A stretch of DNA of 52,012 bases, taken from assembly GCA_014801955.1 (NCBI GenBank), contig JAAVDE010000018.1, positions 1 through 52,012 on the forward strand, written 5' to 3'. This document shows, piece by piece, positions 45,572-52,012 of this stretch (positions within the stretch are counted from its first letter, which is position 1; each line of letters starts with the position of its first letter). Origin of the DNA: Bacteroides sp. (lineage in GTDB: Bacteria > Bacteroidota > Bacteroidia > Bacteroidales > Muribaculaceae). The translations under genes and the position numbers were made by a program. The notes under the pieces were generated by a model. It was not told where the DNA came from, searched no databases, and saw nothing but the letters and a program-made list of their open reading frames with translations.

Positions 45572-45603
45572 CAAAGTTACATATTATTCCCCAACAAACC
45601 AAA
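45572..45603 (-). promoter_or_regulatory. Promoter of the thiamine operon
   Basis: On the minus strand TTTG (45600-45603), 20 bases, TAACTTTG (45572-45579), placed 16 bases before the aptamer core. A textbook Bacteroidota promoter. Confidence 0.82.
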
Positions 45604-45621
45604 TAAAATCTCCGCCCCGGC

Positions 45622-46500
45622 TTATTTCAGCGTTTCTTCGACGCATTCGATGAAAAAGGGGGTGGAGAAGGGCGAGGTGTCCCATTCGCCGTCGAGGAGG
45701 TTGCGACTCCAGGTCTTTTTGCCAAGCATGTTGCCTTTGAAATAGAGGCAGCTGTCGGCGAGGTCCTCGAGAAATTCGATTGCAACGACGGCGTCGGTCG
45801 GAAGCACTATGTAGTCGGGCAGCGAGTAAACGAACTTGCCCGATGTTTCGGCGCCTGATTCATAGTTGAAATATATAGGCTTCGGCAGAATGCTAACGAA
45901 TTTTGTTGTCGGGCCTTTTTTGACGCCATTCATGTCGTATACGTTGATGCGGAACTTCATTTGCCGCATCTGGTTCTCGCCTTCATTGAAATAGAAGCCG
46001 ACCTTGTCGAGGAGCATCCGGCGGTTTTTCTTGGCGTGAACCTCGTAGCCAAACGTGTCGCCGGCTGTGTTGCCGTTGATAAAGCATCTGAACATGCCGT
46101 TGTTGCGCTTGTTGCCCTGCTTTTTGGCTTTGAATCCTTTGGTTCGGCCCACCGTGACCTCGTTCAGCGCCGTGGGCATTGGTGTCAGCCGGAAGCAATA
46201 GGCGGAGTCGGCAACGAGCTCGGTCGCCGCGATGGTCTGCGGCATGTAACCCATGTAGGCTACGGTCAAAGTGTCTTTCTTGTATAAGCCGGTCATCGGC
46301 AATGAGAAATTGCCGGCCGAGTCGCTCATGGCGGCAATCGGCCGTTTTTGCACGCGCACGGTGGAATAGGGCAGCGGCTGCCCGTTCTCGTCAACGACCC
46401 GCCCGCAAAAATTTTGGGCCGAACCTGAAACGAAAGTAAAAGCCATTATAAAAACTGTAGCGATAAAGGCTCTGTTAGTGAAGATTGAAAGTCGTGGCAT
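45622..46500 (-). CDS. Secreted protein with carboxypeptidase-like regulatory domain
   Basis: A 292-residue secreted or envelope protein. A signal peptide (VSGSAQ end) is followed by a CarboxypepD_reg-like beta-sandwich (about 30-110: FCGRVVDENGQPLPYSTVRVQKRP, LTVAYMGYMPQTI), the same domain found at the N-terminus of SusC-like receptors. The rest (GNTAGDTFGYEVHAKKNRRMLLDKVGFYF, KFRINVYDMNGVKKGPTTKF) is a further beta-rich domain I do not recognise. It stands between the thiamine operon promoter and a tiny lipoprotein gene on the same strand; it is not a thiamine gene by sequence. Confidence 0.82.
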   Translation of the reverse strand: MPRLSIFTNRAFIATVFIMAFTFVSGSAQNFCGRVVDENGQPLPYSTVRVQKRPIAAMSDSAGNFSLPMTGLYKKDTLTVAYMGYMPQTIAATELVADSAYCFRLTPMPTALNEVTVGRTKGFKAKKQGNKRNNGMFRCFINGNTAGDTFGYEVHAKKNRRMLLDKVGFYFNEGENQMRQMKFRINVYDMNGVKKGPTTKFVSILPKPIYFNYESGAETSGKFVYSLPDYIVLPTDAVVAIEFLEDLADSCLYFKGNMLGKKTWSRNLLDGEWDTSPFSTPFFIECVEETLK

Positions 46501-46527
46501 AGGAGATAATAAGGTTCTGTTTCGGAA

Positions 46528-46689
46528 TTATGATTTATTAGTGGAATTTGTTGAAGAATCTTGAGTGAGCTGTCTGGAAAATGTATTGATTATTCTGTCG
46601 GCTTCGAGCAGTTTCTCATGTGTTGAAGAACGGATGCAGCCGCTTAATAGCAGAAAGATGGCAATGAGGCTTAGAACGGATTGATACAT
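46528..46689 (-). CDS. Tiny predicted lipoprotein, possible gene remnant
   Basis: A 53-residue protein: hydrophobic signal, lipobox LLSGC, then a short tail with Ser/Thr/Asn-rich end (DSSTNSTNKS). The part after the Cys (HEKLLEADRIINTF) resembles the start of Bacteroidales lipoproteins carrying TPR regulator domains, but the protein ends there, so it may be the stump of a longer gene. The ATG at 46689 is preferred, as a longer frame starts in the leader. Lies upstream of the carboxypeptidase-domain gene by 27 bases. Confidence 0.45.
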   Translation of the reverse strand: MYQSVLSLIAIFLLLSGCIRSSTHEKLLEADRIINTFSRQLTQDSSTNSTNKS

Positions 46690-46910
46690 AATGTGATAGT
46701 GGAGAAATGTTATTATGCTGCAAATATATGGAAAATATTTAAGGCTACTATGCAATTTAATGATTATTAGTAAATTATAGCATGAATTAATTATTGGAAG
46801 TATTTAATGTTAGACGCTTTGTGATTGTTATGTATTGGTTAACAACCGTTTAGGAAGGAATCAGGTGATTCCGATTTCTCTGACTTTGGGTCTGGTTTTT
46901 TGGCTCGGCA
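46690..46910. other. AT-rich intergenic segment
   Basis: About 220 bases, low in GC, between the tiny lipoprotein and the second riboswitch copy. It has no gene-sized frame and no structured RNA that I recognise. The segment between the two riboswitch copies (about 45563-46910) may be the material inserted at, or left after, the duplication. Confidence 0.4.
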
Positions 46911-47056
46911 GCCTGACGTCGGGTCACGATGCGCGCGGAACCACCCTGTTGTTCAAGGCCATGAACAAGTCCTTTCGGCGGAACGAACCGCATCAAGTTC
47001 ACAGGGTATAATCTCAGCCCTCGCCGCGACGGCATCAGGGCACCCCTTTTGCAAAA
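46911..47056 (-). promoter_or_regulatory. TPP riboswitch copy 2 fused to a thiS fragment
   Basis: Minus-strand THI element nearly identical to 45467-45562 over its length (46961-47056). The base changes I count are at 46982, 47048 and 47057. On its downstream side it joins directly to a copy of thiS internal sequence (46911-46961 matches 45250-45300, with two changes). The join falls in TCAAGGCCA, present at 45292 and 45459 in the parent. The parental promoter box is absent upstream. The change at 46982 breaks a pair closing the loop of the GCGGT/ACCGC arm. A remnant rather than a working switch is likely. Confidence 0.85.
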
Positions 47057-47157
47057 GATTGGTCTTCAATTGGTCGAAATATAAAGAGAAAAAAGGAAGA
47101 GAAATTTTGCTCGTTTCGTTTTAGAAAGTTGCACATTTCGTTTTGCCGATTATAGTA

Positions 47158-49290
47158 TTAGAGCCAATCTTTCCAGTTATCGCAAGAGTGCATTACGTAT
47201 TGCCCTGTAGAAGTCTTCGGATATTTGCGTACAACCGTAACAAGATTATTGAAGAGATATTCTGCTTTCGCTCGCATTTCATCCGTCTCAAATGATGATA
47301 GTGCTTTCTGAACCGTATCCCGATATATTTCTTCCGTATGCTTGTGACCTACGCTTTTCTCATAGTCATATAAGAAGTTATAAAAATTCTCGGCAAATGT
47401 ATCTTCCCAATAGTCTAAATCCGGCACAAATCGTCCTGTGCCGCCTCTCCAATATTGAGTTAGAGCCCAGCACTCTTCAAAAGAATTTCGTAGTCCAATG
47501 GCGTACATCATCTGCGCCCAGGCTCGTTCATCTGCCGTCTTGCCGGTCTTTGCTCTTCTTTGATAATCAAGCATCTTTTGTGCAAAATTAAGTTTTGCGT
47601 CTATCTTTGTTTCAGAAGACTGTCTTGACACTCTATACTCATATTCCCAATTATCATAGTAGCCGGTCTCTTGCCATCGTGTTGGATAAGGAATAAATGG
47701 ATCCCTTGCGAGATAGTCACCATCCTTATATATGTTCATAGTCTTTTGATATTCAGGACTAACTTTTGAAAGGAAGTTTATTGCTTTTGCGTAGTTCCCT
47801 TCTCGCAAAGCCAATGTACCGATAAGCTCGTAATAATAATCCTTATCGTTTCTAATATCCTTTCTAAGAAACTTATTCAAGCTATTATCATTAAACATTT
47901 GCTTGTGGACTTTTATAAGTTCTGATGATGACAAACTACCCATCATCTGGAAGGATAGGCAGCCATAGTCATATTGATTGGCATATTTTTGACTTGTCCT
48001 TATCTGTTGAATAGGGTAAACCAAAGTAGGTTTATAACATACATTCCAACCCACATTTTCCCATGCTTCATGCCATTTTTTTGATGGATTAAGATTATCG
48101 GCATAAGCAGCCAACAGAATAGCTGTAGCGTAATCTTTGCGTTTCCATAATTGGGGAATCCAGTCAACATAAATGATATTGCGAGCTCGTCTAACCCACT
48201 CATTCACGTCGCCTGATAATATGTCCTGCTTCTGCTCAAGCCAAATCAAATCACATAAAAATGTAGAACGATTATTACTATAAGCATCTATCTTCATCTT
48301 ATAGATATGAGCCAAGTCTTTAAGCTCATCAGTAGAAAAATTATGTTTCAGGCTTTTCTTGATATAATCAGCTGCACGTTGATAATCATTGGCATATTCT
48401 TTATAATAATATGCTAACAAGAATGCCCAGTCACCCTTATTTGTAATACCCTTTGAATCTAACATTCGACGAGCTAACGGAACACGTTTAGTAAGACGAG
48501 CAGTGTCCGTCTCATAAGCGCGGATATATTCAATGATTTGAGGTGCATTGGGATTATGTTCAGCCATATAATCAACGGGATCATAAACGTCGAGCGACCA
48601 AATATCTCCGGCCTCAGCAAACATTTTATTAGCTCTTTCGGATTCATCTAATCTGCTCCAGCATCCGGCAACATATCGTTTTGCCATACGTTTCATTAGA
48701 TTTGAGTCAGGAAATGAAGGAAAGACTGAATCATAGTATTCGATACAATCTTCAAACTGATGAGAAGCGAAAAGTGCTCTCACTGCCTGTAAAGCATATC
48801 GGTCTTTCAGACGATTCCCTTCATAGTTTTTGCAACGCTCTGTCTCATATTCAAAAATATCCGTTTCATCATATTCACCTCTCTTTCGTGGATAATACCA
48901 TGGAGATTTCATTTCATGCCATTGCTTTTCGATAGCTTTCGCAGTATGTAAAAACTCTGAAACCTCTGTGTCTGCTGAATTATTTAGGTAAAGATAAAAT
49001 AAATTGTCAGTCTTTTGAGGTCTATATCCCGTATGATCTAAATACGAGTCATAAGATTCTTTATATACTACCTTTTCAATATCTTTTAGGGGAATCCTAT
49101 CAGATGTTAGACTCTGCCAGAGTGCAATGTTTTCCTCTCTGTCATAATCACTCATTTTCTTAGGCTCCTTCAACTTAAGAAATTCGGGAGTTGGTATAAT
49201 AGGATTGAATGGACCACACGCAAATGCCTGTGGGCGTCCGAAAACAACGGCGATACTAATCAGTAACAGAGAGAATACTTTGAATTTCAT
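47158..49290 (-). CDS. Large secreted TPR-like helical protein
   Basis: A 710-residue secreted protein. The signal peptide ends at AFA and the mature protein starts CGPF, a pattern I associate with a Bacteroidota family of large TPR-like proteins. The body is all-helical with repeated TPR-type pairs (ALQAVRALFASHQFEDCIEYYDSVF, AFLLAYYYKEYANDYQRAADYIKKSL, LIGTLALREGNYAKAINFLSKV). The Cys after AFA could be a lipobox-like site (AFAC), so it may be lipid-anchored. The start at 49290 overlaps the upstream lipoprotein gene by 35 bases. AT-rich. Function unknown. Confidence 0.78.
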   Translation of the reverse strand: MKFKVFSLLLISIAVVFGRPQAFACGPFNPIIPTPEFLKLKEPKKMSDYDREENIALWQSLTSDRIPLKDIEKVVYKESYDSYLDHTGYRPQKTDNLFYLYLNNSADTEVSEFLHTAKAIEKQWHEMKSPWYYPRKRGEYDETDIFEYETERCKNYEGNRLKDRYALQAVRALFASHQFEDCIEYYDSVFPSFPDSNLMKRMAKRYVAGCWSRLDESERANKMFAEAGDIWSLDVYDPVDYMAEHNPNAPQIIEYIRAYETDTARLTKRVPLARRMLDSKGITNKGDWAFLLAYYYKEYANDYQRAADYIKKSLKHNFSTDELKDLAHIYKMKIDAYSNNRSTFLCDLIWLEQKQDILSGDVNEWVRRARNIIYVDWIPQLWKRKDYATAILLAAYADNLNPSKKWHEAWENVGWNVCYKPTLVYPIQQIRTSQKYANQYDYGCLSFQMMGSLSSSELIKVHKQMFNDNSLNKFLRKDIRNDKDYYYELIGTLALREGNYAKAINFLSKVSPEYQKTMNIYKDGDYLARDPFIPYPTRWQETGYYDNWEYEYRVSRQSSETKIDAKLNFAQKMLDYQRRAKTGKTADERAWAQMMYAIGLRNSFEECWALTQYWRGGTGRFVPDLDYWEDTFAENFYNFLYDYEKSVGHKHTEEIYRDTVQKALSSFETDEMRAKAEYLFNNLVTVVRKYPKTSTGQYVMHSCDNWKDWL

Positions 49291-50326
49291 TTGAATTATA
49301 TTTTGAAAGATTTGCAGAATCAAAATGATAAATAATATTCGAGTGAGGTTTGCCTAAGAGTCGGTGGTCTATTTGGTTTTTAACCTTTATGATGTCTTTA
49401 TACTGAGATGATTCAGTGCGTACTATGTCACCTTCTCGAATAATTGTATTATTATAAGGAATGTCACGTTTTGCCACATACTGCGACTCATCTTTTCTCA
49501 AGAACTTAGTAGTGTCACTTACATCCACGTTGCTTACAAGACCCTTGAAGTTTCTTTTATGGAATAGTAACTGCCAAGAGTATGTTGGATAGGCAACATC
49601 AAGATGGAGCTGATACTTTCCCAAATGTTTAAGATACGGCTCTACATCAGCAGGGTCAATAATGGAATTTTTAGTGTCAGGGTCATTAAAAGAGCCGGTA
49701 TTGTAAACCATAAGCACCCCTCTATCAACAGGTGGAACCCTTTTTGATAACTGATGTAATCTTATTGTAGAACTCAAATCCCACTGCAAGTCTAATTTCC
49801 CGAGACAGCTTTTAACTGAATCGCATAGACAAAAGAAGGACTTTTCTGTAGACGGTGTCCAGTCACAATCTAATTGTATTTCAGAAACATTAGGTAACTC
49901 ATTATATTGAACCATATTTCTGACACGAGTCGCAATATTGTTAGCCAACACTCCCTCAATTCCGTTCATTCGTCGAAGAGCATCCAATGCTATATAAACT
50001 ACCGGCACAACCTCAATGTCAGCGAGAGTATCTCTTAGCATTATGAAATTATCATCATTAATTCGTATAGTGGCATTGGGGATAGCTGCGTCTTTGGGCA
50101 GACTCGCATAAGTATCCTCCACAACATCGAACATTCGCATGTAAATTCTGCCGATATTATGGTCTCGCAAAAACTTAACATTAGTGCTGTCAAGGTTAAG
50201 AACTGTTTTCCAGTAATACACGGAATTGGTTTCCATGTGAGATGGTTCGACCGGAGGCTGTGACGACTGTTGCTTACAACCTATTGTAAACAATAGCGCT
50301 AAAATGATAGGATTGACTCGTAACAT
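49256..50326 (-). CDS. Lipoprotein with a TIM-barrel-like (DUF3142-type) domain
   Basis: A 356-residue predicted lipoprotein (FTIGC lipobox). The mature part begins YYWKTVLNLDSTNVKFLRDHNIGRIYMRMFDV and continues with alternating strand-helix units (VVPVVYIALDALRRMNG, EIQLDCDWTPSTEKSFFCLC, GVLMVYNTGS, YQLHLDVAYPTYSW), which suggest a TIM-barrel resembling a glycosidase. I tentatively compare it to DUF3142; the exact family is not certain. It partners with the downstream TPR-like protein (35-base overlap). A hairpin separates it from the upstream gene. Confidence 0.72.
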   Translation of the reverse strand: MLRVNPIILALLFTIGCKQQSSQPPVEPSHMETNSVYYWKTVLNLDSTNVKFLRDHNIGRIYMRMFDVVEDTYASLPKDAAIPNATIRINDDNFIMLRDTLADIEVVPVVYIALDALRRMNGIEGVLANNIATRVRNMVQYNELPNVSEIQLDCDWTPSTEKSFFCLCDSVKSCLGKLDLQWDLSSTIRLHQLSKRVPPVDRGVLMVYNTGSFNDPDTKNSIIDPADVEPYLKHLGKYQLHLDVAYPTYSWQLLFHKRNFKGLVSNVDVSDTTKFLRKDESQYVAKRDIPYNNTIIREGDIVRTESSQYKDIIKVKNQIDHRLLGKPHSNIIYHFDSANLSKYNSNEIQSILSVTD

Positions 50327-50363
50327 AATTCTTGTTTTTGCTACAAATTTCGGTCAAAACAAT

Positions 50364-50389
50364 CGCCCCGCAAAGTGATTTGCGGGGCG
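50364..50389 (-). terminator. Hairpin between the phosphodiesterase-like and lipoprotein genes
   Basis: CGCCCCGCAAA (50364-50374), loop GTGA, TTTGCGGGGCG (50379-50389): a perfect 11-base stem. On the minus strand it is followed by ATTGTTTT. A good intrinsic terminator for the gene 50426-51301. Confidence 0.8.
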
Positions 50390-50425
50390 TTGTATGAAAT
50401 GTTATTCTAAATGTATGAAACTAAC

Positions 50426-51301
50426 CTAAAGCTTTTCCCAGATTATATAATTGACGTTTTCTAACTCTGACTTTGGCTTTTCTCCGGTCAATATTTTATT
50501 ACCGTCCTCATTGACATAGAAGCCGTAAGAAGATGAACCGACAAGGTAAATGGCATTGCGAACCCCCATATCAACTAATAGCTGAGAAAAGTATTGGAAT
50601 GTCAGTCTTTCTTTACTCATTACTACACAAGTTCTACCACCTATTTCAGCAAGTGCTTTTCTGATTGCTTTACCTTTGGGCTTATTTTCGACTATCTGTC
50701 CTCCAACCACCAAAGGATACTGACGGAAAAAATATCCATCTTCGGTCAATGCCTGTTCGAGCATCGGAGTGGCATCTGCAACGCCGATTGATAGTTCTCC
50801 ATCAGTAATGGAGCAGAAGCCAGCTTTAGCCTCGCCTTTACTTATCAACTCACCATTTAGCACAAATGTACCGGCAATTTGACCATTATCACCTCTCACA
50901 TCGGCAGCTTGTGTCGCTAATATTATATTAGGATTGTTTAGTAACTCATTACCAATAATCAATCGAGGGCGTGCATTCTCGGGTGTTAGAATTAACAACT
51001 CCGTTTTATTGAGTGTTGTATCTCGGCTAATTGTGAATCCTTCTATGTCCGGGGTCGTTTCATTCTTTATTATCTGCGGCTCGCTGTCTATAACTGTATC
51101 ATAAGTTTCTTCAATGAAACTATCATTATCAGAATCTGCATCACGGGTCAATACAAAAACGACACAGCCTAAAATTAGAACTCCAAGAATAATAAGGAGC
51201 CATAATCTAAAAGTATGTTTCTTATTATTATGTCTCTCAGGTTCTTTGGCTGAGATGATACGAATTTCATTTTCACTTATTTCATTTGAATTCTTGTTCA
51301 T
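50426..51301 (-). CDS. Membrane-anchored phosphodiester-glycosidase-like protein
   Basis: A 291-residue protein with an N-terminal cytosolic stretch and one transmembrane helix (about 31-51, FRLWLLIILGVLILGCVVFVL), the rest outside. The domain after about 125 reads like the NAGPA/DUF2233 phosphodiester glycosidase: ATQAADVRGDNGQIAGTFVLNG, QYPLVVGGQIVENKPKGKA, and GGRTCVVMSKERLTFQYFSQLLVDMGVRNAIYLVGSSSYGFY, where the usual LDGGGS is replaced by LVGSSS. Its activity is therefore uncertain. The start overlaps the LytTR gene by four bases. Confidence 0.72.
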   Translation of the reverse strand: MNKNSNEISENEIRIISAKEPERHNNKKHTFRLWLLIILGVLILGCVVFVLTRDADSDNDSFIEETYDTVIDSEPQIIKNETTPDIEGFTISRDTTLNKTELLILTPENARPRLIIGNELLNNPNIILATQAADVRGDNGQIAGTFVLNGELISKGEAKAGFCSITDGELSIGVADATPMLEQALTEDGYFFRQYPLVVGGQIVENKPKGKAIRKALAEIGGRTCVVMSKERLTFQYFSQLLVDMGVRNAIYLVGSSSYGFYVNEDGNKILTGEKPKSELENVNYIIWEKL

Positions 51302-51669
51302 ATGGTCTCCTCCTTTTCTAAAAGTTCTTTTAAAGCCTTCAATGCTTCCTTTGAAGCAGTTACCTCGTGTCTGAAACTACGACAGTCAGAGAGAATCATC
51401 TTTTGTCGCACAGGATGTATCAAAGCGATAAAGTCCCGGTTAACAATTAAGCTCTTACCGATACGAATAAATCTATGATCATCCTTATCAACCATCTCGG
51501 CTAAGCGTCTCTCTATTTGTCCTAATTGAAGCGTGAGGACAAAGTGCTCTCCATCTACAGTATGTATAGACGAGTAATTCCCATCTGCAGTGATATATAT
51601 CACCGCATAAGTTGGGATTCTGATTATCTCCGTAGATGTGCTGAATACTATCAATTTCTTAGAAAGCAT
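51298..51669 (-). CDS. Stand-alone LytTR DNA-binding protein
   Basis: A 123-residue protein consisting of a LytTR DNA-binding domain (about 15-115): IYITADGNYSSIHTVDGEHFVLTLQLGQIERRL, FIRIGKSLIVNRDFIALIHPVRQKMIL. No receiver domain is present, so its input signal must come from elsewhere; the coupled membrane protein is an obvious candidate. Four-base overlap with that gene. Confidence 0.88.
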   Translation of the reverse strand: MLSKKLIVFSTSTEIIRIPTYAVIYITADGNYSSIHTVDGEHFVLTLQLGQIERRLAEMVDKDDHRFIRIGKSLIVNRDFIALIHPVRQKMILSDCRSFRHEVTASKEALKALKELLEKEETI

Positions 51670-51672
51670 AAA

Positions 51673-51700
51673 GCAAGATCATTGTATTTTACCATCTTGC
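51673..51700 (-). terminator. Inverted repeat between the regulator genes
   Basis: GCAAGAT (51673-51679) and ATCTTGC (51694-51700) flank a 14-base loop. On the minus strand it follows the partial gene's stop by about 20 bases and is followed by TTTATG. Possibly a weak terminator, or an operator of the LytTR gene. Confidence 0.4.
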
Positions 51701-51719
51701 AATATAAGATGTTGAAATA

Positions 51720-52012
51720 CTATTTATCGGGAAAAGAATTGACAAAATATCCTCCTGTCTTTTTCGACCCCCGATATTCTATGAGATTGAGTTCCACCAA
51801 GTGTTTTGCAATTCTCATTATTGTTCTGACGCTCTTGTCAAGTTCGTTGGCCAAAGCGACAGCACTGATACCCGGCGACGAAACAATACGGTTGTATATC
51901 AGCTTCTCGTTGTCATTTATCGTATCATTTATCGTGCCATTTATCGTGCCATTTATCGTGCCATTTATCGTGCCATTTATCGTGCCATTTATCGTGCCAT
52001 TTATCGTGCCAT
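51720..52012 (-). CDS. C-terminal part of an AlbA/RecG-like regulator (partial, runs off the window)
   Basis: Open minus-strand frame from the window edge to a TAG at 51720-51722. The C-terminal 65 residues form a winged helix-turn-helix (EKLIYNRIVSSPGISAVALANELDKSVRTIMRIAKHLVELNLIEYRGSKKTGGYFV). Before it is a run of the tetrapeptide GTIN, coded by the 12-base tandem repeat below. The layout (repeat linker then winged helix) matches the C-terminus of AlbA_2/HATPase regulators such as the one at 11323-13206. The N-terminal part lies outside, so the family call is provisional. Confidence 0.6.
   Translation of the reverse strand, partial: GTINGTINGTINGTINGTINGTINGTINDTINDNEKLIYNRIVSSPGISAVALANELDKSVRTIMRIAKHLVELNLIEYRGSKKTGGYFVNSFPDK
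51915..52012 (-). repeat. 12-base tandem repeat encoding GTIN
   Basis: Units ATTTATCGTGCC (plus strand) repeat at 51927, 51939, 51951, 51963, 51975, 51987 and 51999, preceded by one variant unit (51915, ATTTATCGTATC) and continuing past the edge. Each unit is four codons, giving Gly-Thr-Ile-Asn on the minus strand. At least seven identical units; the full number is outside the window. Confidence 0.95.

Noticed and set aside
51915-52012. CRISPR array
   Set aside because: The 12-base units are head to tail without spacers and keep a reading frame, so this is a coding tandem repeat.

Overview
The window looks like a chromosomal segment of a Bacteroidales bacterium, probably of the Muribaculaceae or a close relative. 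Three things point there: repeated -7 boxes of the form TAnnTTTG with a TTG or TTTG about 20 bases upstream (the Bacteroidota housekeeping promoter), a PorV-type type IX secretion barrel, and a 189-residue adenylate kinase with a short lid. Family placement is an inference from protein style and the fairly high GC of the core genes; no rRNA or tRNA gene was seen.

Layout. 0.1-2.0 kb: three secreted or lipoprotein genes on the minus strand behind a leader with a long inverted repeat. 2.4-11.3 kb, plus strand: porV, ispF, a TrpB2-type tryptophan synthase beta chain, a large secreted GH31 glycosidase with FN3, discoidin, dockerin and cohesin-like modules, and an acyl-CoA synthetase. 11.3-14.3 kb, minus: an AlbA/Schlafen-type regulator after hpt-adk. 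14.5-16.6 kb, plus: a radical SAM protein fused by GTGA overlap to a GT2 glycosyltransferase. 16.6-29.6 kb, minus: an aminotransferase, then a long co-directional run rsfS-ftsH-M16 peptidase-META lipoprotein-uvrA-ispE-grpE-dnaJ. 29.7-32.5 kb: an orphan antitoxin-like gene and an AT-rich lipoprotein operon of the CsgG/DUF4810/DUF799 (GNA1162) type. 33.0-37.7 kb, plus: valS, pyrE, an SRPBCC gene, a Rieske-like lipoprotein and a small unknown gene. 37.7-39.8 kb, minus: rpsO, a PASTA protein and a RluD-type pseudouridine synthase. 39.9-45.4 kb, minus: a thiamine operon thiS-thiE2-thiE-thiG-thiH-thiF-tenA-thiD under a TPP riboswitch; thiC is not in it. 45.6-47.1 kb: a carboxypeptidase-like-domain protein, a tiny lipoprotein, and a second, promoterless TPP aptamer fused to a piece of thiS. 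47.2-51.7 kb, minus: an AT-rich surface or regulatory locus (LytTR regulator, phosphodiester-glycosidase-like membrane protein, lipoprotein, large TPR-like secreted protein). The window ends inside another regulator gene carrying a 12-base tandem repeat.

The clearest unusual structure is the duplicated TPP riboswitch. The copy at 46911-47056 joins an internal piece of thiS to the aptamer exactly at a 9-base sequence (TCAAGGCCA) that occurs at both parental positions, so it reads as a duplicate that lost 167 bases by recombination between short repeats. Other points of interest are the shared structured leader upstream of two unlinked lipoprotein operons, a candidate small RNA upstream of valS, tandem-repeat linkers in two regulators, and a lipoprotein with an altered Rieske-type metal site.
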